From Stutzerimonas stutzeri (GTDB lineage: Bacteria; Pseudomonadota; Gammaproteobacteria; Pseudomonadales; Pseudomonadaceae), in NCBI RefSeq assembly GCF_018138085.1, contig NZ_CP073105.1, positions 3,162,001-3,226,000 on the forward strand: a DNA stretch of 64,000 nucleotides, written 5' to 3'. Position numbers and translations under genes: made by a program. Under the pieces are notes generated by a model that saw only the letters and a program-made list of their open reading frames with translations, searched no databases and was not told where the DNA came from. This document shows, piece after piece, positions 29,165 through 37,132 of this stretch; within the stretch, counting starts at the first letter, position 1; each line of letters begins with the position of its first letter.

Positions 29165-30927
29165 ATGGCGATCATCTCCCCGGGGTTTTTCAGATAGAGC
29201 CGGCGAATGGCGTCGGCCGCCTTGAAGGCCAGCGCGCCCACCGTCCCGGTCGGGTTGTAGCCGGGGTTCTGCGGGAAGGCACTGGCACCCACGACGAACA
29301 GGTTCGGCACGTCCCAGACCTGCAGATGCTTGTTGACCGAACTGGTGGACGGATCGGCACCCATCACGAAGCCGCCGACCACATGCGAAGACTGATACGG
29401 CCCGCTGTTCCAGTGCCCGTCCTGGTAGGTCTTGACGATGTGCCGAGGATTCATCGGCGCGGCGATCTCGGCCAGCTTGTCGATGGAAAAGCGCGACATC
29501 TTGCGATCGTTCTCGGAGAAATCGAAGGTGATGCGCAGCAGCGGCCGGCCGTGCGGGTCGGTATAGGTCGGATCGAGCGACAGGTAGTTGGTACGGGTGG
29601 TGTAGCTGCTCGCCTCGCAACCGATGGACATGGTGCTGAGGTAGTTATCCACCGTGGCCTGCTTCCATTTCGAGCCCCAGCGCGGAGTGCCCGGAGGCAC
29701 CGGTCGCGTACCGATCGGCGAAGCGCCGACTGGCGTCACCCGGATGCTGCCGCCGCCAAGGAACCCCAGCCCCGAGTGGTCGAAATTGTCGTTATTGAAC
29801 TCGTCGATGCCCATGCCCACCGCACCGGCGCCGATGAAGGGATTGAAGTTCTTGTCGTCGAAAAACAGCTGCACGCTGTTGGCGGTCTGGTAGGCGTAGT
29901 TGCGCCCGGTGGTACCGGTATTGCTCACCGGATCGTAGGGCTTGCCGACGCCGGACAGCAGCATCAGCCGAACATTCTCGAAGGTGAAGGCACTGACCAC
30001 CACCAGCTCCGCCGGTTGCTCGTACTGGTTGCCCGAGGTATCGGCATAGACCACACCGGTTGCGCGCTTGCCGGTCGAATCCAGCGTCACGCGCAGCACT
30101 TCGGCGTGGGTCACCGCGGTGAAGTTGGGCTTGCGCATCAGCGCCGGCAGCACATTGACGATGGCGCTGGCCTTGGAATAGTTGGCGCAACCGAAGTTGG
30201 TACAGAAGCCGCAGAAGGTGCAGGGTCCCATGGTGACCCCGAGCGGGTTGGTGTAGGCCTGGGATGCCAGCGAGGATGGCACCGGAAACGGTTGGTAGCC
30301 CAGTTCGCGCACGGTCTCGGCGAACAGCGTCGGGCCATAGGGCTGCGCCAGCGGTGGCGTCGGGTATTCGATCGAGCGACTGCCCTCGAAGGGATTGCCG
30401 CCCGGCTGGATTTCGCCGTTGAGATTGCCGGCCTTGCCCGAGGTACCGGCCAGACGCTCGAAGGCGGTGTAATGCGGCTCCATCTCGGCCCAGTCGGTGC
30501 CCCAGTCCTGCAGCACCAGCTCATCCGGGATGGCATCGGCACCATAGCGTTCGGTCAGGTGACTCTTGAGGCGGAATTCCTCGGGCTGGAAGCGAAACGT
30601 GATGCCGGCCCAGTGGTTGCCCGCCCCGCCGACGCCGTTACCCGGGTGGAACGAACCCCACTCGCGCATCGGCAGCGCCGTTTGCGACGGGGTGTTGCGC
30701 ACCGTCACGGCATTCTGCATGGGCCGCAGCATCAGTTCCTGACGGCGCAAGTAACGTAGCTCGTCGGTCACCGAGGCGATGTTGAAATCCCGCGCGGTGT
30801 CGCGCCAGGGGCCGCGCTCCAGGGCAATGACGTCGAGCCCTTCGTCGGCCAGTTCGTTGGCGATGATCGACCCCACCCAGCCCAGCCCGATCACTACCAC
30901 GTCTGTTGCAGGAAGCTTCTTTATCAT
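29161..30927 (-). CDS. GMC-family FAD dehydrogenase, catalytic subunit (gluconate 2-dehydrogenase-like)
   Basis: 588 residues. N-terminal FAD-binding Rossmann motif VVVIGLGWVGSIIANELADEG, then GNGVGGAGNHWAGITFRF and a CTFC-x-FC-like cysteine cluster (GPCTFCGFCTNFGCAN) that could bind an iron-sulfur cluster. The C-terminal GMC domain includes HVVGGFVMG and NLFVVGASAFPQNPGYNPTGTVGALA. Oxidises a sugar, sugar acid or alcohol at the periplasmic face; the substrate cannot be read. GGGAG lies 6 nt before the ATG. Overlaps both neighbours by 4 nt, so the three subunits are made together. Confidence 0.92.
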   Translation of the reverse strand: MIKKLPATDVVVIGLGWVGSIIANELADEGLDVIALERGPWRDTARDFNIASVTDELRYLRRQELMLRPMQNAVTVRNTPSQTALPMREWGSFHPGNGVGGAGNHWAGITFRFQPEEFRLKSHLTERYGADAIPDELVLQDWGTDWAEMEPHYTAFERLAGTSGKAGNLNGEIQPGGNPFEGSRSIEYPTPPLAQPYGPTLFAETVRELGYQPFPVPSSLASQAYTNPLGVTMGPCTFCGFCTNFGCANYSKASAIVNVLPALMRKPNFTAVTHAEVLRVTLDSTGKRATGVVYADTSGNQYEQPAELVVVSAFTFENVRLMLLSGVGKPYDPVSNTGTTGRNYAYQTANSVQLFFDDKNFNPFIGAGAVGMGIDEFNNDNFDHSGLGFLGGGSIRVTPVGASPIGTRPVPPGTPRWGSKWKQATVDNYLSTMSIGCEASSYTTRTNYLSLDPTYTDPHGRPLLRITFDFSENDRKMSRFSIDKLAEIAAPMNPRHIVKTYQDGHWNSGPYQSSHVVGGFVMGADPSTSSVNKHLQVWDVPNLFVVGASAFPQNPGYNPTGTVGALAFKAADAIRRLYLKNPGEMIAI

Positions 30928-31679
30928 TTCGACTCCCTCGCGTTCCAGGATTCCCCGCCGACGATCGACAGCGGCACCAGGTCCAGCTTCTGGTTATGCA
31001 ATTCGATGTAGCGCCGGTAGTCGTAGCGCGCGCCAGGAAAGCCGATCATCTTCCAGGACACCATGTCGCGGTTGCCGCCATAGATCGGGTCGCCGAAAAA
31101 GCCTTCCATCGTGTTGCCCAGCACCTGCTCGAAGAACAGCTTTGAATCCATCCCATCGAGGTCGATGCCGCCCTTTTCGAGTTCGGCGAGCAGCGCGTCC
31201 TGCTGTTCGGCGTTCAGGCCGCTAAAGGACTGCTGATGGCGCGACTGGCAGAGTTTTTCCAGCCCCACCAGCCCGTGGCGGATGCGCTCGCGCGGGGTGA
31301 ACGGAGACTGATCGCCCTGCTCCGGCGTGCCCTGGCGAAACGGGCCCTGCATGTACCAACGGCTGGCCTCGCCGTAGCTACTGGCGAGCTGGCGATCCAT
31401 GAACACCACACAGCCCGCCTCGCTGCCGCTGATGCTGAGGTCGTCGGCGGGAATCAGGCGGTCGACGATAGCCGTCACTTCGCGCACCTCGGGCTCGGTG
31501 AAAAACCGCCACCCCGGCGAGTCGTAATGCATGGGGCCGTTGTGATCGAAGGGTTGCCAGGGCGGGATACCGGTCAGGGTGGTCGCCTTGGCGGTTGCCG
31601 CGACGCCTGCGGCAAGGCCGGTCATAGAGGAGAAGATCAGCTGACGACGCGTCAGGCCACGGGCAGGGTTGTCATTCAT
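30924..31679 (-). CDS. Gluconate 2-dehydrogenase subunit 3-like Tat-exported subunit
   Basis: 251 residues. The ATG at 31679 has GGGAG 7 nt upstream and begins a Tat signal (LTRRQLIFSSMTGLAAG). Small subunit family of GMC-type membrane-bound dehydrogenases: FFTEPEVREVTAIVDRLIPAD and GFFGDPIYGGNRDMVSWKMIGFPG are family blocks. This subunit usually carries the folded FAD subunit through the Tat pore. First gene of the three-gene operon. Confidence 0.9.
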   Translation of the reverse strand: MNDNPARGLTRRQLIFSSMTGLAAGVAATAKATTLTGIPPWQPFDHNGPMHYDSPGWRFFTEPEVREVTAIVDRLIPADDLSISGSEAGCVVFMDRQLASSYGEASRWYMQGPFRQGTPEQGDQSPFTPRERIRHGLVGLEKLCQSRHQQSFSGLNAEQQDALLAELEKGGIDLDGMDSKLFFEQVLGNTMEGFFGDPIYGGNRDMVSWKMIGFPGARYDYRRYIELHNQKLDLVPLSIVGGESWNARESK

Positions 31680-31872
31680 GTGGGCTCCCTTGAGGTGATG
31701 TACAGACCGAACTGGCCATGCACTCAATCCCGGCGGGGCGAACGGGCAAGCGGAGCACCGCAAATCCCGTTCGTTTCGCCTGGGTATTCAAAGGGACCGT
31801 CGAAGGAAACATTTTGTTTCATCCGCGCCCGCAGGCAGATGCTCTAAATCGCGGGTCCTGCTCGACGGTGCG

Positions 31873-32859
31873 TCAAAACCAGGTCGACACCGTCAGCGAG
31901 CCGAACTGGTCGTGCTTGTCCTGACCGTTGAATTCACGGGTGCGCCAGACGCTGGCAAACGCCACTTGCCAACTGTTCCAGGTCAGTGCGATACCCGCCT
32001 TGGCGTCGCCGACCCACTCGTTCGGGTCCACCGAATGGCTGCTCTTGAAGGTATTGCCCTCGAGCAGCATGTTCTGCGCCATGTAGCGCCCTTCGACATT
32101 GGCGAACAGGTTCCAGGCGAACCCGCCGCCCTGGTCGAAAAACATGCTGCCGCTCTGCGCAGGCGCCACCGCGGGAATACTGAAACTGCGCGCCAGGCCC
32201 TGGCCGATGCGCAGCCCCAGCCCGGCAGAACCGTAGGTATAGAGATTGCCCAGCGAAAAGCCGGCGCTCGGCCCGTACTCGAACTCCAGGCCGGCAAAAC
32301 GCTGCTGCAACCACCAGCGATGCTGGTACGCGAGGTTGACGAACGGCTCGTTGCGCAGCTGGTTGTCCCAACCGCGCGGCTCGTCACTGTTGGTGGCTTC
32401 ATGGACCCGGCGCTGGATTTTCTTGCCACCCGCGGCGGGCCCGACGATCCCTACATCCAGATGCAAACCGCTGGCACCGCGCCAGCCCTCGTGCTGGTGA
32501 TCGGAAAAGATCGACAGCCCGGCGAACAGCAGCCCGGCATAGGGGCGATCGTCTTCGATCAGCTCGGCCCGCTCGATGTCGTTCGGCGTATATATCTGAT
32601 GACCCAGCCGGTAAGCGACATTGTCCACCTCGTCGGCGCTCCAGCCCGGCAGCACATCGGCAAAGCGGCGCGACCAGTGATCGGCATCGGGCTTGAATGA
32701 GCGCATCAGTTCGAAGCCATTGGTGTAATGGCCATCGCTGCCGGTAGAGATGATGTCGTTTTCGATTTTCAGGGAATACAGGTCAGCTTGGCTGACTGCC
32801 GGAACACAAGCGACGAGTACGGCGAGGGAAACGCGAGCATGCACGCGCGAGATTGCCAT
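31873..32859 (-). CDS. LpxR-family outer-membrane protein (lipid A 3'-O-deacylase-like, DUF2219)
   Basis: 328 residues, signal peptide of about 25 residues (VSQA). Beta-barrel with LpxR landmarks: ENDIISTGSDGHYTNGF near the mature N-terminus, IYTPNDIE, DDRPYAGLL and DVGIVGPAAGGKKIQRRVH, whose final His matches the LpxR catalytic histidine region. Ends in an aromatic residue (WF), as outer-membrane barrels do. If active it would remove the 3'-acyloxyacyl group from lipid A; activity is inferred. AAGGAG precedes the ATG by 7 nt. Apparently a single transcription unit. Confidence 0.82.
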   Translation of the reverse strand: MAISRVHARVSLAVLVACVPAVSQADLYSLKIENDIISTGSDGHYTNGFELMRSFKPDADHWSRRFADVLPGWSADEVDNVAYRLGHQIYTPNDIERAELIEDDRPYAGLLFAGLSIFSDHQHEGWRGASGLHLDVGIVGPAAGGKKIQRRVHEATNSDEPRGWDNQLRNEPFVNLAYQHRWWLQQRFAGLEFEYGPSAGFSLGNLYTYGSAGLGLRIGQGLARSFSIPAVAPAQSGSMFFDQGGGFAWNLFANVEGRYMAQNMLLEGNTFKSSHSVDPNEWVGDAKAGIALTWNSWQVAFASVWRTREFNGQDKHDQFGSLTVSTWF

Positions 32860-33014
32860 GGCCCAGCTCCTTGGTTACATGCAATAGGAAATGTATGCAT
32901 GTTTTAGAGCGCAGCGCGCGGCCAAACGTTCACAGTCTCGCTGCAGCTACAGACCAAGGTGTCAGCGGGCCGGCCCCGATATGGAGCCTAGCCCACCGAA
33001 TCGACCGCTGCCGC

Positions 33015-34976
33015 TCAGGTGCCGATCACGCCACCGTCGTCCTTGGTGATCAGGATCGTGGAAGCGCGCGGGCGCGTCTTGCCGTCACTGGCCGGGAAGC
33101 TCAGCTCCGGGTGCTGCACGTTGATCCACATGGCGCGGTAGTCCGGACTCCAGGTGATGCCGGTGATTTCGCAGCCGCGCGGGCCGACCAGAAAGCGCCT
33201 GACCTCGCGTGTGCGCGGGTCGGCACAGAGCAGCTGGTTGGTGCCCATGGCCTGCATCGCGGCCTCTTCGTCGCCGTAGTCAGTCTCGATCCACAAGCGG
33301 CCGGCTTCGTCGAACGCCAAGCCATCCGGCGAGGAAAAGATATCGCCATTGATGGTGCCGGTTAGGTTGGCCGGCACCGGCTGGCCGCTGGCGTCCTTGG
33401 CGCCGGGCCGCTCGCCGGCCAGCAGGAAGATCTCCCAGGTGAAGGCCGTGGCGGTCGGGTCGGCGCCCTCCTCGTTCCAGCGCAGGATCTGCCCGTGCAG
33501 GTTGTTAGGCCGTGGGTTGGCCTTGTCGGTCGGCTGCTTCACGCCGCGGCCGTCATTGTTGGTGAGGGTCACGTAGACCTCACGGCTGCGCGGATGCACC
33601 GCGACCCACTCCGGGCGGTCCATCGGCGTCGCACCCGCCTGGTCGGCAGCGGCCCGTGCGTTGAGCAGCACCTCGGCCTGATCGGCAAAGCCATTCTCGA
33701 CGGTTAGCCCGTTCTGGCCGTGCACCAGCGCCAGCCATTCACCGCTGCCGTCGGCATTGAAGCGCGCCACGTACAGCGTGCCGCTGTCGAGCAGCTGACG
33801 GTTGGCCTGGTCGGCACCCGGCACGTAACGGCCGGCGGGGACGAACTTGTAGACGTATTCGCCCTTGGTGTCGTCGCCGGAATAGAACGCCATGCGGCCG
33901 TCCTCGCCCAGCGACAGCATCGAACATTCGCGGCAATAGCGACCGAAAGCGGTGCGCTTGACCGGTTTGCTCTGCGGGTCGAACGGGTCGACCTCGACCA
34001 CCCAACCGAAGCGGTTCGGCTCGTTCACGAAGCCGCCGTGGGGTTGCGACGAATCCGGCGTGGCGTTGAAGCGCGGGTCGGCCGTTTCCCAACCGTAGAG
34101 TTTGCTCAGGCCTTCGCCGGCAATGCCGTAGCGCTTGTGCGATACGCGCTTGGCCAGGTCGGCCGCGTCGTGGTTGACGAAGTAGTTGTGCCAGTTCTCT
34201 TCACACATGAGGTAGGTGCCCCAGGGGGTGAAGCCGCTGGAACAGTTGTTGACCGTACCGATGATCTCGCGCCCGCTCGGGTCCGCGACGGTCTTCAGCG
34301 CATCGTTGCCGGCCAGCGGGCCGCCGACCGCCATGGGCGTCAGCGTGGAGAGGCGGCGGTTGTAGCGCGACGGCATGACCCGCTGCCATTGGCCCTGCGC
34401 ATCCTTTTTCACCTCGATGATGCTCAGGCCGTGGGCCGCCTGCTCCTTGCGCACTTCACCCAGCGGGCGCTTGCCGTCGGTGAACGTCATGCCGTTGGGG
34501 TGCAGCGGTGGGTTGACGTACTCGTGGTTGATCACCAGCAGGCCGTGGCTGTCAGGCGCGTCGGGGAACGGGAAGAAGTGCATGCCGTCGTGGTTGTCGC
34601 CGGCCTGTTTGAGTTGCGCCTGCCAATCGTCGCTGGCGTCCGGGTTCCATTCTGGCGCGTCGGCCAGCACGGCATCGCCCCAGGAGAAGAAGGTTCGCGC
34701 GCGGTAGCCGGGCGCGACCTGCACGCTGTCGAATCCGGGTTCGAGCTGGATGGGAATCCCGGTGAAACCGATCAGCGAATCCGATTGCCCGGCGCTGCGG
34801 CAGGCGCCCAGGCTGCCGCCGAGAAAGCCCAGCGCGGCAAGACCCATGCCGCCCTTGAGCAGGTTGCGTCGGCTGCGATCGACCAGCTGCCCGAGCGAAG
34901 TATTCGAACTCGGGTTGATGGCCTGATCGTCGAGGGCTGAAAGGTTGGCGTGAAAGCTCTGGAAGTCTTGTTTCAT
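33015..34976 (-). CDS. phoX: PhoX-family alkaline phosphatase
   Basis: 653 residues. Tat signal near residues 35-58 (SRRNLLKGGMGLAALG), then the PhoX domain: NHEYVNPPL, NNCSSGFTPWGTYLMCEENWHNYF, GRYCRECSMLSLGEDGRMAFYSGDD and WVAVHPRSREVYVTLTNN. PhoX enzymes are Ca/Fe-dependent periplasmic phosphomonoesterases and usually PhoB-controlled. The ATG at 34976 is preferred over a TTG six codons upstream; its ribosome site is weak. It lies 34 nt after tonB in the same direction, so it probably sits at the end of the exbB-exbD-tonB transcript and could dephosphorylate partly hydrolysed inositol phosphates. Confidence 0.92.
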   Translation of the reverse strand: MKQDFQSFHANLSALDDQAINPSSNTSLGQLVDRSRRNLLKGGMGLAALGFLGGSLGACRSAGQSDSLIGFTGIPIQLEPGFDSVQVAPGYRARTFFSWGDAVLADAPEWNPDASDDWQAQLKQAGDNHDGMHFFPFPDAPDSHGLLVINHEYVNPPLHPNGMTFTDGKRPLGEVRKEQAAHGLSIIEVKKDAQGQWQRVMPSRYNRRLSTLTPMAVGGPLAGNDALKTVADPSGREIIGTVNNCSSGFTPWGTYLMCEENWHNYFVNHDAADLAKRVSHKRYGIAGEGLSKLYGWETADPRFNATPDSSQPHGGFVNEPNRFGWVVEVDPFDPQSKPVKRTAFGRYCRECSMLSLGEDGRMAFYSGDDTKGEYVYKFVPAGRYVPGADQANRQLLDSGTLYVARFNADGSGEWLALVHGQNGLTVENGFADQAEVLLNARAAADQAGATPMDRPEWVAVHPRSREVYVTLTNNDGRGVKQPTDKANPRPNNLHGQILRWNEEGADPTATAFTWEIFLLAGERPGAKDASGQPVPANLTGTINGDIFSSPDGLAFDEAGRLWIETDYGDEEAAMQAMGTNQLLCADPRTREVRRFLVGPRGCEITGITWSPDYRAMWINVQHPELSFPASDGKTRPRASTILITKDDGGVIGT

Positions 34977-35010
34977 CGATGGCTCGTCTGGCAAATGGAT
35001 CTGCTGCGCA

Positions 35011-35853
35011 TCACTGGATGCGGTAATGAAAGGTGTTCTTCACTTCGGGAACGGTCACGGCGCGACCGTCGACGATGCGGGGCTGATAGCGAAAGCTTTT
35101 GGCGGCAGTCAGCGATGGCCGGATGAACAGCGGATGGCAATCATCCAGCGCCTTCGGATTCTCGATCCGCCCCTGTGGGTTGACCGAGTAACTCACGGTG
35201 CAGGCGCCTTCGATGCCCTTGTCCAGCGCACGCTGCGGATAGTCCGGCGCGTCCTTGGCGATCGGCAGGTACTGGCGGCTGGCAGCCGCGGCGGCTTCGG
35301 CCTGTCGCGCCCGTTCGGCGGCGGCCGCTTCGGCCTGCGCAGCCTGTTCACGCTGGCGTGCCTCACGGGCCAGTTGTTCGCGGCGCTCGGCTTCGAGCCG
35401 TTCCTGCCGCTCACGCTCGCGCCTCTGCTCGCGTTGGCGTTCGCGCTGCTGTTCGCGTAGACGTTGCTGCTCCAGGCGCTCCGCTTCCTCGCGTTTCTTC
35501 TCCTCGGCCCGCTTGAAGGCCAGCTCGGCCTGTTCGAGCCGATGCTGTTCGATTCGCGGATCCACCTGCGGTTCCTCAAGGACCGGCTCGACAGCCGCCT
35601 CGACTGGCTCGGGCACAGGCTCGGGCTCGGCGGGCGCCTCGACCACCGGCTGTGGCGCCGGCAGGCTGACCAGCTGGGTCTTGAGCACTTGCGTGGGGCT
35701 GGGTGCGGTCAGCTCCGGTGTCCAGCCGTGCAGCAGCAGGCCGAACACCGCGGCATGCAGCGCGACCGTCACCGTCACGGCGCTGGCATGGCTGCGCCAT
35801 TGCGGCCGGGCCATGGGGAAGCTGTTGGGCAGTGGCATGCTCAAACTGCTCAT
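35011..35853 (-). CDS. tonB: TonB energy transducer with long charged linker
   Basis: 280 residues. Inner-membrane anchor at about residues 22-43 (SAVTVTVALHAAVFGLLL), then a short Pro/Glu-rich part, and a long R/E/Q/A-rich helical stretch (about 100-195) resembling TolA more than the classic Pro-Lys TonB linker. The C-terminal TonB fold has DYPQRALDKGIEGACTVSYSV and ALDDCHPLFIRPSLTAAKSFRY, with two cysteines that could form a disulfide. The start overlaps the exbD stop by 4 nt (ATGA). Presumably dedicated to the receptor encoded two genes upstream. Confidence 0.9.
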   Translation of the reverse strand: MSSLSMPLPNSFPMARPQWRSHASAVTVTVALHAAVFGLLLHGWTPELTAPSPTQVLKTQLVSLPAPQPVVEAPAEPEPVPEPVEAAVEPVLEEPQVDPRIEQHRLEQAELAFKRAEEKKREEAERLEQQRLREQQRERQREQRRERERQERLEAERREQLAREARQREQAAQAEAAAAERARQAEAAAAASRQYLPIAKDAPDYPQRALDKGIEGACTVSYSVNPQGRIENPKALDDCHPLFIRPSLTAAKSFRYQPRIVDGRAVTVPEVKNTFHYRIQ

Positions 35854-36311
35854 GGCGCGGGCTGCCCGGGCGGCGCCTCGGTGATCAGGCCGAGATTGAC
35901 CACCCCGCCGCGCTGCAATTCAGCGATGCCGGCCACCACGCGGCCATAGTCAGCGGCATCGTCGGCGCGCACGTAGACCTGGGTGTCGCCGCGTTCGGCG
36001 ATGATCGCCGCGACCTTCTCGCGCATCTCCTCGAGGTCGATGGCGCTGTCGGTCTGGTCCTCGGCGTTCAGCTCGTTGCCCAGGTTCCAGTAGAAGCCGC
36101 CATCGGCCTTGACCGAGAGCGTGAGAATCTGCCGCTCGTTCTCGGTGGGCATAGCCTCGGCGGCCACCTTGGGCAGTTCGATCTTCACGCCCTGCACCAG
36201 CATCGGCGCGGTGACCATGAAGATCACCAGCAGCACCAGCATCACGTCGATGTAGGGCACCACGTTCATTTCGGCCTTGGGACCATGTTTGCGCTGCGGT
36301 TTGACCAGCAT
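35850..36311 (-). CDS. exbD: ExbD/TolR-family biopolymer transport protein
   Basis: 153 residues. The ATG at 36311 has AGGAG 8 nt upstream. One membrane helix (about residues 15-36) with the proton-path aspartate in MNVVPYIDVMLVLLVIFMV, then a periplasmic domain ending VNLGLIT. TolR-like in sequence, as expected for a second energiser set. 13-nt gap from exbB and 4-nt overlap with tonB. Confidence 0.93.
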   Translation of the reverse strand: MLVKPQRKHGPKAEMNVVPYIDVMLVLLVIFMVTAPMLVQGVKIELPKVAAEAMPTENERQILTLSVKADGGFYWNLGNELNAEDQTDSAIDLEEMREKVAAIIAERGDTQVYVRADDAADYGRVVAGIAELQRGGVVNLGLITEAPPGQPAP

Positions 36312-36324
36312 GGCGAGGCTCCTG

Positions 36325-37032
36325 TCAGGCGGCTGCGGCGATGCTGGGCGAACCGGCATGCAGGCGGCGATGCAAGCGCGCCTGCAGTTCGTTGGCGAAG
36401 CTGTAGTAGCGCGCGCCGAGCGTCTGGCCACGGGCGGAGAACCGGTTGTAGGCCATCACCGCCGGGATCGCCGCGAACAGGCCGATGGCCGTGGCGATCA
36501 GCGCTTCGGCGATCCCCGGCGCGACGGTCGACAGCGTCGCCTGCTGCACCATGGACAGGCCGAGGAAGGAATTCATGATTCCCCAGACGGTGCCGAACAG
36601 GCCGATATAGGGGCTGACCGAACCGACCGTGGCAAGAAATTGCAGACCGCTTTCGAGTTGCTCTTCCTGCTCGGCGATGGCCACGTACAGGCTGCGCTCG
36701 ACACCTTCGATCACCGCATCCGGGGCGATGCCGGGCTGGCGCTGGAGCTGGCTGAATTCCTGGAAACCGGCGAGGAAGATGCGCTGCAAAGCGGCTTCGC
36801 GGGGAAGCGACTGCTCGTTGCCCTCGCGATAGAGCTGGGTCAGTTCGCCGCCACTGCGAAAGCGCTGCAGAAAACTTTTCAACAGCCGTTCGCTGCGGCG
36901 CAGCGCGGCACCGCGCTGGATGATCAGGTACCAGCTGGCGAGGGACGCCAGCACCAGCGTCGTCATCACCAGTTGCACGACCAGGCTGGCTTCACTGACC
37001 AAACCCCAGACCGACATATGTTCACTTTGCAT
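36325..37032 (-). CDS. exbB: ExbB/TolQ-family proton channel subunit
   Basis: 235 residues. The ATG at 37032 is placed just after GGAGGA. Three membrane helices: about residues 12-32 (VVQLVMTTLVLASLASWYLII), 130-150 and 165-190, with family blocks TVGSVSPYIGLFGTVWGIM and PGIAEALIATAIGLFAAIPAV. Closer to TolQ than to enteric ExbB by eye. Starts a likely exbB-exbD-tonB-phoX unit; a candidate Pho box lies 52 nt upstream. Confidence 0.92.
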   Translation of the reverse strand: MQSEHMSVWGLVSEASLVVQLVMTTLVLASLASWYLIIQRGAALRRSERLLKSFLQRFRSGGELTQLYREGNEQSLPREAALQRIFLAGFQEFSQLQRQPGIAPDAVIEGVERSLYVAIAEQEEQLESGLQFLATVGSVSPYIGLFGTVWGIMNSFLGLSMVQQATLSTVAPGIAEALIATAIGLFAAIPAVMAYNRFSARGQTLGARYYSFANELQARLHRRLHAGSPSIAAAA

Positions 37033-37083
37033 CTGTGTTCCTCCGGCCGTCCCATGCAACGGCGCTCATTGGATTGCATTGGG

Positions 37084-37101
37084 GTTACGCTTCGATGACA
37101 G
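37084..37101 (-). promoter_or_regulatory. Candidate Pho box upstream of exbB
   Basis: Minus strand reads CTGTCAT-CGAA-GCGTAAC: a perfect PhoB half-site, the usual 4-nt spacer, and a weaker second half. It lies 52-69 nt before the exbB ATG. Confidence 0.45.
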
Positions 37102-37132
37102 CGCAGCGCAACCCCGGTTGGTTCACGCCGGC

